Assembly: GCA_025356715.1 (NCBI GenBank)
Contig: JANXRU010000401.1
Coordinates: forward strand, 1-10,253
Direction: 5' to 3'
From: Bacteroidota bacterium
GTDB lineage: Bacteria; Bacteroidota; Bacteroidia; B-17B0; B-17BO
Length of the DNA stretch: 10,253 bases
The notes under the pieces were generated by a model. It ran no database searches and was not told where the DNA came from. It saw only the letters and a program-made list of their open reading frames with translations. The translations under genes and the position numbers were made by a program. Below are positions 1 to 6,773 of this stretch, piece by piece (the first letter of the stretch is position 1; each line of letters opens with the position of its first letter).

Positions 1-127
1 GAGAGATAGAGCTTATTGGTTAAACCCAGGCACACGTCGTTATTTAGATCAAAGACAAGCAACAGCTCATATTGGCTTTAGATGCGCCATGGTTAGAGTA
101 GGTAGTCCAGTTGGTTTAGGTAAATAA
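1..127 (+). CDS. gldJ: GldJ-like gliding motility / T9SS lipoprotein, C-terminal end only
   Basis: Only the last 41 codons are present, in the frame beginning at base 2, ending in TAA at 125-127. The peptide contains RDRAYWLNPGTRRYLD followed by IGFRCAMVRVGSPVG. This is the end of the formylglycine-generating-enzyme-like (FGE/SUMF1) fold as it appears in GldJ of gliding Bacteroidota. GldK has the same fold, but the RAYW-x-x-PGTRRYLD wording and the RVGSPVG tail are what I recall for GldJ. GldJ is an outer-membrane lipoprotein that supports gliding and type IX secretion; it is not a known sulfatase-activating enzyme. The lipobox and the rest of the gene lie outside the window. A strong terminator follows 19 bases after the stop, so transcription probably ends here. 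Its hand-counted G+C (52 of 120 bases) is clearly above that of the genes that follow. Family assignment is firm; GldJ rather than another FGE-like paralogue is likely. Confidence 0.8.
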   Translation, partial: RDRAYWLNPGTRRYLDQRQATAHIGFRCAMVRVGSPVGLGK

Positions 128-145
128 AATATTCTTTTAAAACTT

Positions 146-178
146 AAAAGTCCTTTCAATATTGAAAGGACTTTTTTT
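146..178 (+). terminator. Rho-independent terminator after gldJ
   Basis: Bases 146-175 form a perfect inverted repeat: the left arm AAAAGTCCTTTCAAT at 146-160 is followed directly by its exact reverse complement at 161-175. The T run continues to 178. In RNA the centre (AAUAUU) would open into a small loop, leaving about 12 paired bases followed by U's. The A's ahead of the left arm mirror the T tail, so it could act on both strands, but no gene reads into it from the right on the - strand. Confidence 0.9.
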
Positions 179-318
179 ATGGAGGTGTGTTAATTATAGA
201 AAAATTGAACAAGCTTTATTCTTCAATAACTGTACTAATTATTCATTTTGAATAAAATGATATGGATATTAAAATATAAATAGAATAGTAATCAAAAAAA
301 AATATACATTTGGTTTGA
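179..318. other. AT-rich leader between gldJ terminator and the membrane-protein gene
   Basis: These 140 bases hold no convincing reading frame. A small hairpin lies at 243-260: arms TCATTTT (243-249) and AAAATGA (254-260) around GAAT. It has no T run, so it is not a terminator. An A9 tract at 294-302 sits just ahead of the start codon, which fits the A-rich leaders that replace Shine-Dalgarno sequences in Bacteroidota. A promoter for the + strand gene must lie here because the upstream gene is terminated, but only a weak -7-like candidate is visible. Confidence 0.5.
305..312 (+). promoter_or_regulatory. Weak candidate Bacteroidota -7 box (TAnnTTTG)
   Basis: TACATTTG fits the TAnnTTTG -7 consensus of the Bacteroidota primary sigma factor. 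There is no TTG at the expected -33 position (about 280-288). The box ends only 6 bases before the ATG at 319, so use of this site would give an almost leaderless message. In sequence this AT-rich a chance match is easy, so I rate it low. Confidence 0.2.
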
Positions 319-1665
319 ATGAATGATGTAGTAAACAATTACGGTTATATAGAAAACTTAAGTGCCGCGGAACTTATAGCTACACCAATATATTTATTAC
401 TTATTGTTTTTTTTGCATACTTTCACCAAAAAAAAAAAATAAAACAGTATCCACATTACAAGTATTTTTTAACGGGGTTAATATTAAAAATCATTGGCGG
501 AATAGGCTTTTGTTATGTTTATATAAATATTTATAAGGGAGGAGATACTGTAAACTACTTTGAATCTGCAAGAGCATTTTCAAATTTATTAGTAGAAAAT
601 TCTGTAGACTTTACAACCAACTATTTTTCATCAAGCTCTTATGAAAACTATCACAGGTTCAGCCCAACATCTGGTTACCCATGGGCCTATATGTATTTTG
701 ACCCCAAAACACTTTTAGTAATTAAAATAGCAACTCCAATAGTATTAATATCCTTCAATAGTTTTATATTATCTACTTTAATATTTTCAATATTATCATA
801 CATTGGTATATGGAAAGCTTACGAGGTATTTGTGAGTTATTATCCAAATTATTCAAAAGTGTTGTTTTATAGCTTTATAGCAGTTCCATCAGTTATTTTT
901 TGGGGGTCAGGTATTTTAAAAGACACGATTACCTTATCCGCGACCTGTTGGTTTATTCATTACTTTGATAATTTATTTATTAAAAAAAGATTTGAGTTTA
1001 AAATTATAGCTTCCATAACACTATCAACCTTTATAATTTTCTTCATAAAACCATATATCTTAATTTCTTTAATGCCTGGTGTTATTTTTTGGCTGTTGTA
1101 TGGAAAAATTGATAAAATAAAATATGTGTTACTAAAATTACTAGCCTTCCCAATTATTTTAACTACTTCTATTGTGTTAGGATTTTCAATTTTATCGCTT
1201 ATGGGTGATTTTGATTTAAAAAAATTATTAGAAGAGGCTTCAGTAAAACAAAACGATTTAAAACAATCCTATTACCAAGGTAGTAGTTTTGACATTGGAA
1301 CTTATGAGCCAACTCCGTCAGGAGCACTTAAGGTAGCTCCAGCTGCCTTATTTGCTTCGTTTTACCGGCCAACTTTTTTGGATGCTAGAAATGCCCAAAT
1401 GATATTGTCAGCCTTAGAAAATTTCATTCTAATACTATTAACTATAATTGTTTTATTTAAAAATAAAATAACAGGTGTATTTTCATTACTTTTTCAAAAC
1501 CCATTACTAATATTTTGCTTTTCATATTCTCTAATATTGGCTATTTTAATAGGATTATCTACTTCAAATTTCGGGGCCTTAATCAGATTTAAAATTGCAT
1601 TTGCACCCTTTTTAGCTTCTACTTTAGTATTATTATATATACTAAGTTCAAGAAAAAAAATCTAA
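319..1665 (+). CDS. Polytopic inner-membrane protein, unknown function (Wzy/GT-C-like traits)
   Basis: The 448-residue protein has about ten predicted membrane spans, for example near residues 18-35, 47-68, 130-162, 180-195, 228-262, 268-294, 366-380, 394-412 and 426-444. A loop of about 60 residues lies between spans 2 and 3 and another (about 298-345) before the last three. Landmarks are GGDT at 74-77, SGILKD at 197-202, a segment reading ALFASFYRPTFLDARN around 343-358, and NFGALIRFKIAFAPF at 417-431. An R-rich stretch before the last helix and a large late loop recall O-antigen polymerases and lipid-linked sugar (GT-C) transferases. I do not recognise a characterised family, so a glycan polymerase role is only a guess. 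It is the sole + strand gene beside a polysaccharide operon, and its stop overlaps that of the convergent gene. The ATG at 319 is the first available start and leaves an intact first helix. A run of 12 A's at 428-439 encodes part of the cytoplasmic stretch QKKKIK after helix 1 and is a possible slippage site. Confidence 0.8.
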   Translation: MNDVVNNYGYIENLSAAELIATPIYLLLIVFFAYFHQKKKIKQYPHYKYFLTGLILKIIGGIGFCYVYINIYKGGDTVNYFESARAFSNLLVENSVDFTTNYFSSSSYENYHRFSPTSGYPWAYMYFDPKTLLVIKIATPIVLISFNSFILSTLIFSILSYIGIWKAYEVFVSYYPNYSKVLFYSFIAVPSVIFWGSGILKDTITLSATCWFIHYFDNLFIKKRFEFKIIASITLSTFIIFFIKPYILISLMPGVIFWLLYGKIDKIKYVLLKLLAFPIILTTSIVLGFSILSLMGDFDLKKLLEEASVKQNDLKQSYYQGSSFDIGTYEPTPSGALKVAPAALFASFYRPTFLDARNAQMILSALENFILILLTIIVLFKNKITGVFSLLFQNPLLIFCFSYSLILAILIGLSTSNFGALIRFKIAFAPFLASTLVLLYILSSRKKI

Positions 1666-3125
1666 TTAATTACTTTATCTTTAAATACATGGCTATTTAG
1701 TAAATCTTTTTTTCCGCTTTCCTTATCATTTATTAAAGTAACTGAAGAATCTAAATGAGCTTTAAAAACTGCTCTAAAAGTATTTACTGAGCTAATTGTT
1801 TTATATAACATCTTATATTGTAATGTATCTTTAAAATACATAGCATTTAAAATCATTGATCTAGCATGAAAGACTTCATTTGGATTTTGAGATGTAATCC
1901 AAGGACCGTGATCTGATTGCAAAATAAAAACTGAATTCTTATCTTTATTTAGGGTATAATTAATAAATTTTTTGGTTACACCATTAAAATATTTTAACTG
2001 AGAAACATAATTGGATTTAGGTTCCCAAGAATTGTCGCCATTTTTTTTACTAAAAGATCTATTGCCATACTCATCGAATACATAAGGTGGGTGCGGCGCA
2101 ACGATATGAATAAAAACAAATTTAGGCCCATTAAATTGCAAATTAACCACAGAGTGTAAATTTGCAATTTGACTTTTTAGTCTATAAAATGGGATAAATC
2201 CAAATAAATCATCTAGTCTACAAATACTGTATTTTAAAATACTTCTTTCAAATTCATTTGGAGCACTAATGGTAATAACAGAATCAATTTGAGATAACCC
2301 GCTTGTAACGGCATATCCAGACTGTAAACGGTATGTTTTATATCCTCTTCTTTTTAAAACGTCGAGTACTTTATTAGTTCTAATTTTTTCTAAATAATTT
2401 TCATTTATTTTCTCATTATGATATTCCATATTTAATGTTGAAGAAAGGGATGGTGATGTAGAATAATAATTAGAAAAGGAGCTATCAGCAACAAAAAAAT
2501 GTTTTTGTTTTAAAAAGTTAATGAATTCAGAATTATCAAAACCATAATATTTTTTTAATACCTGTTGGTTAGCATATCCATCTAACACCATGTAGTAAAT
2601 ATTTGGAAAATTTGCATTTGATACAACATGATGTTCTTCCTTAAAATATTTTTTTGATTCAATAAAAACAGCTTTCTTATATATTATCTTAGATACATTA
2701 AACAAAAGAAGCGATGTAATTAAAATATTTAAAAAATAATTGATTTTATTGCCAAAAATAATTTTTTTATTTACAAACCAAACAACTGAAATTGAATAAA
2801 GTAAAATAAGAATAATTGTATATCTATGTATATTATGAAATGGCCAAAATCCTTTGTAATATAATCCTTCTAAAAAATCATAGACAACTCCATAATAAAA
2901 TAATGCAAATAAAATCAACGTAGTAATAATTCCAGATTTAGTTTTTTCTCTAATAAAAAAATAGACTAAGCAAAAAATCATTAACGCAATGATAGTTCCA
3001 ACAATGAAGGTTCGCTTCATCATAAATAACTGAATCAACTCCGTATTTTGAGCAAATAAAAAAAAAGACATGAAAAATGTCAACAAAAATGAATGTAATG
3101 GATATTGATGTAAAAAATTACGCAT
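1662..3125 (-). CDS. Membrane-anchored sulfatase / phosphoglycerol-transferase-fold enzyme
   Basis: The 487-residue protein has four to five N-terminal membrane helices (about 11-26, 38-57, 66-82, 101-118 and 129-147) and then an alkaline-phosphatase-superfamily (sulfatase-like, LtaS-like) domain from about 174. Visible catalytic elements are LDGY (181-184, metal-binding Asp182); YYSTSPSLSSTLNM (220-233), where Thr223 falls at the nucleophile position; HIVAPHPPYVF (340-350), probable substrate/metal His; and QSDHG (403-407), metal ligands Asp405-His406. FHARSMILNAMYF (419-431) is typical of the family. There is no C/S-x-P-x-R sulfatase formylglycine motif, which favours transfer or hydrolysis of phosphate esters (phosphoglycerol, phosphoethanolamine) over sulfate. 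This topology usually places the domain outside the inner membrane, where it could modify a finished glycan. Its ATG lies inside the 3' end of the upstream methyltransferase gene (8-bp overlap), suggesting coupled translation. It is the last gene of the - strand operon, and no terminator hairpin follows. The fold is certain; the substrate is unknown. Confidence 0.88.
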   Translation of the reverse strand: MRNFLHQYPLHSFLLTFFMSFFLFAQNTELIQLFMMKRTFIVGTIIALMIFCLVYFFIREKTKSGIITTLILFALFYYGVVYDFLEGLYYKGFWPFHNIHRYTIILILLYSISVVWFVNKKIIFGNKINYFLNILITSLLLFNVSKIIYKKAVFIESKKYFKEEHHVVSNANFPNIYYMVLDGYANQQVLKKYYGFDNSEFINFLKQKHFFVADSSFSNYYSTSPSLSSTLNMEYHNEKINENYLEKIRTNKVLDVLKRRGYKTYRLQSGYAVTSGLSQIDSVITISAPNEFERSILKYSICRLDDLFGFIPFYRLKSQIANLHSVVNLQFNGPKFVFIHIVAPHPPYVFDEYGNRSFSKKNGDNSWEPKSNYVSQLKYFNGVTKKFINYTLNKDKNSVFILQSDHGPWITSQNPNEVFHARSMILNAMYFKDTLQYKMLYKTISSVNTFRAVFKAHLDSSVTLINDKESGKKDLLNSHVFKDKVIN

Positions 3126-4509
3126 TCTTAACCATTAAAAATAGAATTCGTTCAGATTCATTGATTTTTTCGGAACGAAGAATTGAAAAATATTTATTAA
3201 ACTCATTTTTAAAATGATCTAAAGTATATTCATGAAAAATATCTTTTTTTGTAATTAATAATTTTTGAGTTTGAGGGTCACTTTTAGGAACAAATTCAAT
3301 AACTAGATTATGACATAATGAAGCAAATAATTCTGCAATTTTTGATAAAGGAACATTATTACCTATTGCTAAATGATGAATAACCGCTAAGGCTAATACG
3401 GTATCGAATTTAGATCTTTCATAAAACGACTGTCGTTCACTATTTGCCCAGCCTATTGAAGGAGTAGGATTTGAAAAATCAACAACTAATGGAGTAATAT
3501 TTAGAATATTTAATTTCACTAAAGCTCTCGTTAGTTTCTCTACTACCAAATAATCAAAATCAACAGCAACAACTTCTTTTGCATATTTAGAAGCTAGTAT
3601 TGAAAACTCTCCTTCATTACATCCAATATCAAGTATATGTTTTGAATTAACTTCTAATATAAACTCTTTCACCAAATTTTTCTTTTGATCAAAAGATTCG
3701 TTTGAATATGAAAATGTATTATAATAATTAGACCATTCAGTTTCAGAGCTTGGTAGTTTGATATTTTCTATTCCTGATTTCAAAAAAAGTAAAAATCCTT
3801 CAAGTTTAGATTTTGAAAGATTCATGTTTTTTGTACTTACCGAGCTATCTGCATTATATTTTGATTCTAATTTAGCATGATAATGAATATGAGTCCAGAC
3901 AAAAAAATTAAATTTTGATGAATAAGGCAAAGCTTTTGAAATAGCATTCAAAGGGATGCCATCAATGTTAGACCACAATAGTTTTACTAATGAATGATTA
4001 TTGTACTTATAAAATAACAATGGCGATAAAAAATGTTGGCAAAACTGTTTGTAAGCTACCCAAGGTGAACCTTCTTTATATATTTCAAAAGAAGTTGTAT
4101 CAATAAAAATTGACTTACCATTTAAAATTTGAATATTAAAGGCCGTAGCATCTTTCAAAGAAAGTCCCTTTTTAATAGCCTTTAATTGAATGTCTAATGT
4201 TAATAATGCAGCCGCTTTTAATTGCGAAAAACTCCATTCATAAGGGTATGAGATAAACGGAATGATATCGGGTTTAATTATTTTAAAAACAGAACTATTA
4301 TTTAAATCTGCAAGTAAATGTTCATCATTAACCTCAACATGACTTACTAGTAATTTTTCGTCTTGTAGTTCTTTTAATAACCCGGAATTTTCTAATTTTT
4401 GATAATTATCTTTGTATGAATCATAAATAACTCTTACCACCTTACCATCATAATTAACAATTCTGGCATCAGAATCTCTAAATGAAGCATTATGAAAGAA
4501 ATAAGACAT
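3118..4509 (-). CDS. NoeA-like protein: kinase-like segment plus SAM methyltransferase
   Basis: The 463-residue protein has two parts. The C-terminal part (about 262-463) is a class I Rossmann methyltransferase: ILDIGCNEGEF (292-302) is the SAM-binding motif I, VAVDFD (314-319) is the acidic end of strand 2, and LALAVIHHL (372-380) is motif IV/post-motif. The N-terminal part (1-250) contains LKDATAFNIQ (118-127) and, eight residues on, FIDTTSFE (135-142). The spacing D-x4-N then I-D resembles the catalytic loop and metal-binding Asp of aminoglycoside-phosphotransferase-like kinases, but no clear P-loop or ATP lysine is visible. The same layout is known in proteins annotated NoeA-like (host-specific nodulation) in many bacteria, where function is poorly defined. 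Its ATG follows directly on the TAA of the small upstream gene, with zero spacing, and its end overlaps the sulfatase-fold gene. Methylation, possibly with phosphorylation, of a surface glycan is inferred from this context. Methyltransferase is firm; kinase activity is a hypothesis. Confidence 0.85.
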   Translation of the reverse strand: MSYFFHNASFRDSDARIVNYDGKVVRVIYDSYKDNYQKLENSGLLKELQDEKLLVSHVEVNDEHLLADLNNSSVFKIIKPDIIPFISYPYEWSFSQLKAAALLTLDIQLKAIKKGLSLKDATAFNIQILNGKSIFIDTTSFEIYKEGSPWVAYKQFCQHFLSPLLFYKYNNHSLVKLLWSNIDGIPLNAISKALPYSSKFNFFVWTHIHYHAKLESKYNADSSVSTKNMNLSKSKLEGFLLFLKSGIENIKLPSSETEWSNYYNTFSYSNESFDQKKNLVKEFILEVNSKHILDIGCNEGEFSILASKYAKEVVAVDFDYLVVEKLTRALVKLNILNITPLVVDFSNPTPSIGWANSERQSFYERSKFDTVLALAVIHHLAIGNNVPLSKIAELFASLCHNLVIEFVPKSDPQTQKLLITKKDIFHEYTLDHFKNEFNKYFSILRSEKINESERILFLMVKNA

Positions 4510-4665
4510 TTACTTCGTATTATCCTCTTTTTTTTTGAATACAGAAAATATTTTCATCCAAACATTCTTAAAAAATAAACCAAAGGCAATTACCCCGCCA
4601 ATTACTAATTGTAAAAGTAAACTCCCTGTTCCTGGATCTATATATAATATTATTTGATTTGTCAT
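4510..4665 (-). CDS. 51-residue one-helix membrane protein with YIDPGTGS motif
   Basis: This short gene fills the otherwise empty gap between two long genes. It starts at ATG 4663-4665 and ends with TAA at 4510-4512. The protein begins MTNQIILYIDPGTGS, continues with one hydrophobic helix (about residues 16-32, LLLQLVIGGVIAFGLFF), and ends in a charged tail with KKK and EDNTK. A short N-terminus with DPGTGS directly before a helix, followed by a basic tail, is a pattern I recall in small uncharacterised proteins beside NoeA-like methyltransferase and sulfatase-fold genes; I could not check this. The basic tail predicts a cytoplasmic C-terminus. The stop abuts the ATG of the methyltransferase gene, which argues for expression as part of the operon and probably for joint function, for example as a membrane anchor or adaptor. 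No Shine-Dalgarno is seen, as usual in this phylum. The coding call is strong because composition, motif, helix and junction all fit; the function is unknown. Confidence 0.85.
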   Translation of the reverse strand: MTNQIILYIDPGTGSLLLQLVIGGVIAFGLFFKNVWMKIFSVFKKKEDNTK

Positions 4666-4697
4666 AAATACATAATTAAGACCACAATTTAAGCATT

Positions 4698-5897
4698 TTA
4701 ATTTGAAAAATAAATTTTCCGATAAACTTCCTCTGCAATGCTAAACTTCCTGTATTTTTCAGCCAAAGCTCTGTTTTTGAAAAAAATCTCATCAGAATTA
4801 TACTTTTCGAAATACTCTTGAATATAATGTATTGATTTTAGATATTCGTCTTTATTCAATTCTTTAAAAACAAATCCATTACCTGTTTTTTTAATTATTT
4901 CAGAATCATCTGAAATTTCTGAAGGCATAATAATTGGTAATCCCAGAGCCCAATATTCTCCATTTTTAATAGGTGTACAAAACTTTTTAGTGGCTACGGG
5001 CTTAACCGGACAAATAGCGAAGTCCCCTAAACCTATGTAATCAGCAATTTCAGAATGTTTAACAAATTTAATTGTTATAATTTCATGAGGAATCAAATAT
5101 TTATCAGCTAAATCTAAAAGCTCTATATTACTTTGATTAGTTAAAATCAAAATTCGAAACTTATCTTTCCAAAAATCATAGGCTATTTTATAAAATTCGA
5201 ATACTTCATCCTTTAGATAAATTCCTCCAAATTTTCCAGCATAAACACAAACTATTTTATTTTCATAATTCAAACTTTTTACTAGACTAACATTCTTTCT
5301 GTTTGTCAAATTAAAATTCATCAAGTTGACGCACGCTGGTTTTATATGAAAATTTGTTAAATCGGTATTGTATTTTCTGAATGCATATCCCTTCATTCCT
5401 TTTGTTGCAGCAATAACAACACTTGCTCTTTTAGTTTGAAGTTTTTCAAGCCAAAATAAAAGTTTAAATGATATACTATTTTTAGTCCATTCACCATTTT
5501 CAATCATTGCTTCAGCATGGGGCTCATAGCTATCAAGTATTAGCTTCGCTCCAGTCAACTTCGATAAAACTTGTCCAGCAGCCCCTGCAGGAGTACACCA
5601 ACAATGAATATAGTTTATTTTATTCTTTTTTATAAGAATGTATAATTTGCAAAAATTTACGAGCCAAGAAATTATTGCTTTTAATCCAAAAGGGTGATAG
5701 ACGCCAGTAATATTTGAAATTTTTTTAGTTATAGTATGTGTAGTAGTTTTTTTATTCTCTAAAGTATATAGATAAAGTTTAGAATCTTCTGATATAATAT
5801 CTGCTATAATTTTCACATATGGTAATGTATATGTTTGTATTAATGCATCATTAAAACTCCAATAGGTTAGTACGAGTATGTTTTTATCTATTTTCAA
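4698..5897 (-). CDS. GT4-like (GT-B fold) glycosyltransferase
   Basis: The 399-residue protein has the two-domain GT-B pattern. The N-terminal acceptor half includes YIHCWCTPAGAAG (96-108), the counterpart of the usual D/H-V-V-H-x-H segment with a glycine-rich helix start, and DSYEPHAEAM (122-131). The C-terminal donor half begins near 212, with VCVYAGKFGG (216-225) and TPIKNGEYWALGLPIIMP (308-325), the latter at the place of the E-x7-E nucleotide-sugar region although the classic spacing is not kept. It probably transfers a sugar from a nucleotide donor onto a lipid-linked glycan at the inner face of the cytoplasmic membrane; the sugar cannot be told. No ATG or GTG is available before conserved sequence: the start is TTG at 5895-5897, overlapping the TGA stop of the preceding GT2 gene as TTGA. 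That predicts translation by re-initiation. A 32-bp gap separates it from the small YIDPGTGS gene downstream. Confidence 0.85.
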   Translation of the reverse strand: MKIDKNILVLTYWSFNDALIQTYTLPYVKIIADIISEDSKLYLYTLENKKTTTHTITKKISNITGVYHPFGLKAIISWLVNFCKLYILIKKNKINYIHCWCTPAGAAGQVLSKLTGAKLILDSYEPHAEAMIENGEWTKNSISFKLLFWLEKLQTKRASVVIAATKGMKGYAFRKYNTDLTNFHIKPACVNLMNFNLTNRKNVSLVKSLNYENKIVCVYAGKFGGIYLKDEVFEFYKIAYDFWKDKFRILILTNQSNIELLDLADKYLIPHEIITIKFVKHSEIADYIGLGDFAICPVKPVATKKFCTPIKNGEYWALGLPIIMPSEISDDSEIIKKTGNGFVFKELNKDEYLKSIHYIQEYFEKYNSDEIFFKNRALAEKYRKFSIAEEVYRKIYFSN

Positions 5898-6769
5898 ATA
5901 AAATGTTTTATAATGGCTAAAAATCTTCTTTTAAAAATTAACAAAGGGTTTTGATAAACTGATATAATCAAGTATTTAATCGTTTCAAATCTATTTTTTT
6001 TACTTAAAGCTAAATGTAAAGCAATGTAAGAATTGCAACTCGATTTAAACTTGTATAAACTTCCTTTATAATATTTTTGTATTTCTTCATTACTAAAAAT
6101 CACTTCCCGAAAAAACATAAACTTATTGATCAGCTTTTCTTGATTAAAATCCATTACACTCCTTGCGTCATGTTGAATTAGCGCAGATGTAATAGTATTT
6201 GAATAATATAATTTATATTTTGTTGCCAATCTAAGCCAAAGCTCCCAATCTTCTAATGATGAAAGTGCTCGGTTGGAATTAAATTTATTTTCAAGAGCTA
6301 TTTGTCTTTTTATAAAAATTGATTGGCAACATAAAAAATTTCCTTCTATTAATTTCTTATTTAAATTTGTTAGATTAATTAGCTTAGTTCTTTTACTATT
6401 GGTTGAAGAGTCTATAATATCATATCCGCAAAAAAACCATTCAGGAAAATTATTTTTAGTAATAAAATCAAAACCGCTCTTTAGATGATTGTTATATAAT
6501 AAATCATCTGAATCTAAGAATACTACATAATCTCCTTTTGCCATAGAAGTACCATAATTTCTAGCAAAAGCCCTTTCCGAATTTACTATTTTAAAATAAC
6601 TAATAGTATTGTTTAAAAATGGCAAAACAACCTCTTCAGTATTATCTGAGCTTCCATCATCTACAATTATAATTTCAAAATTCTTATAGGAATTATTTAA
6701 AACTGACTGAATTGTATTGCAAATAAAATTAGCTCTATTATATGTAGGAATAATGATTGAAAATTTCAC
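5894..6769 (-). CDS. GT2 family glycosyltransferase (GT-A fold)
   Basis: The 291-residue protein shows the full GT2 signature. SIIIPTYNR (4-12) is the first strand of the nucleotide-binding fold, IIVDDGSSDN (34-43) binds the nucleotide, ARNYG (69-73) follows, and VVFLDSDD (82-89) holds the D-x-D metal site. SLEDWELWLRLA (171-182) is the E-D-W catalytic/acceptor segment with the probable general base. A basic, hydrophobic C-terminus (about 265-291) could lie on the membrane. GT2 enzymes of this size typically add one sugar to an undecaprenyl-linked glycan in the cytoplasm. The start is GTG at 6767-6769, placed by the conserved first strand four residues later; no ATG lies nearby upstream. The preceding gene ends in tandem stops TAATAA, and one base separates them from this GTG. 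The end overlaps the next gene by 4 bp. The sugar donor cannot be deduced. Confidence 0.9.
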   Translation of the reverse strand: MKFSIIIPTYNRANFICNTIQSVLNNSYKNFEIIIVDDGSSDNTEEVVLPFLNNTISYFKIVNSERAFARNYGTSMAKGDYVVFLDSDDLLYNNHLKSGFDFITKNNFPEWFFCGYDIIDSSTNSKRTKLINLTNLNKKLIEGNFLCCQSIFIKRQIALENKFNSNRALSSLEDWELWLRLATKYKLYYSNTITSALIQHDARSVMDFNQEKLINKFMFFREVIFSNEEIQKYYKGSLYKFKSSCNSYIALHLALSKKNRFETIKYLIISVYQNPLLIFKRRFLAIIKHFI

Positions 6770-6773
6770 TTTA

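Noticed and set aside
243..260. 7-bp hairpin TCATTTT/AAAATGA as a second terminator or attenuator
   Set aside because: The stem is nearly all A-T, no T run follows and no leader peptide is visible.
6273..6488. 71-codon open frame on the + strand
   Set aside because: It lies wholly within the GT2 gene on the other strand, which has all family motifs; it has no motif or upstream signal of its own.
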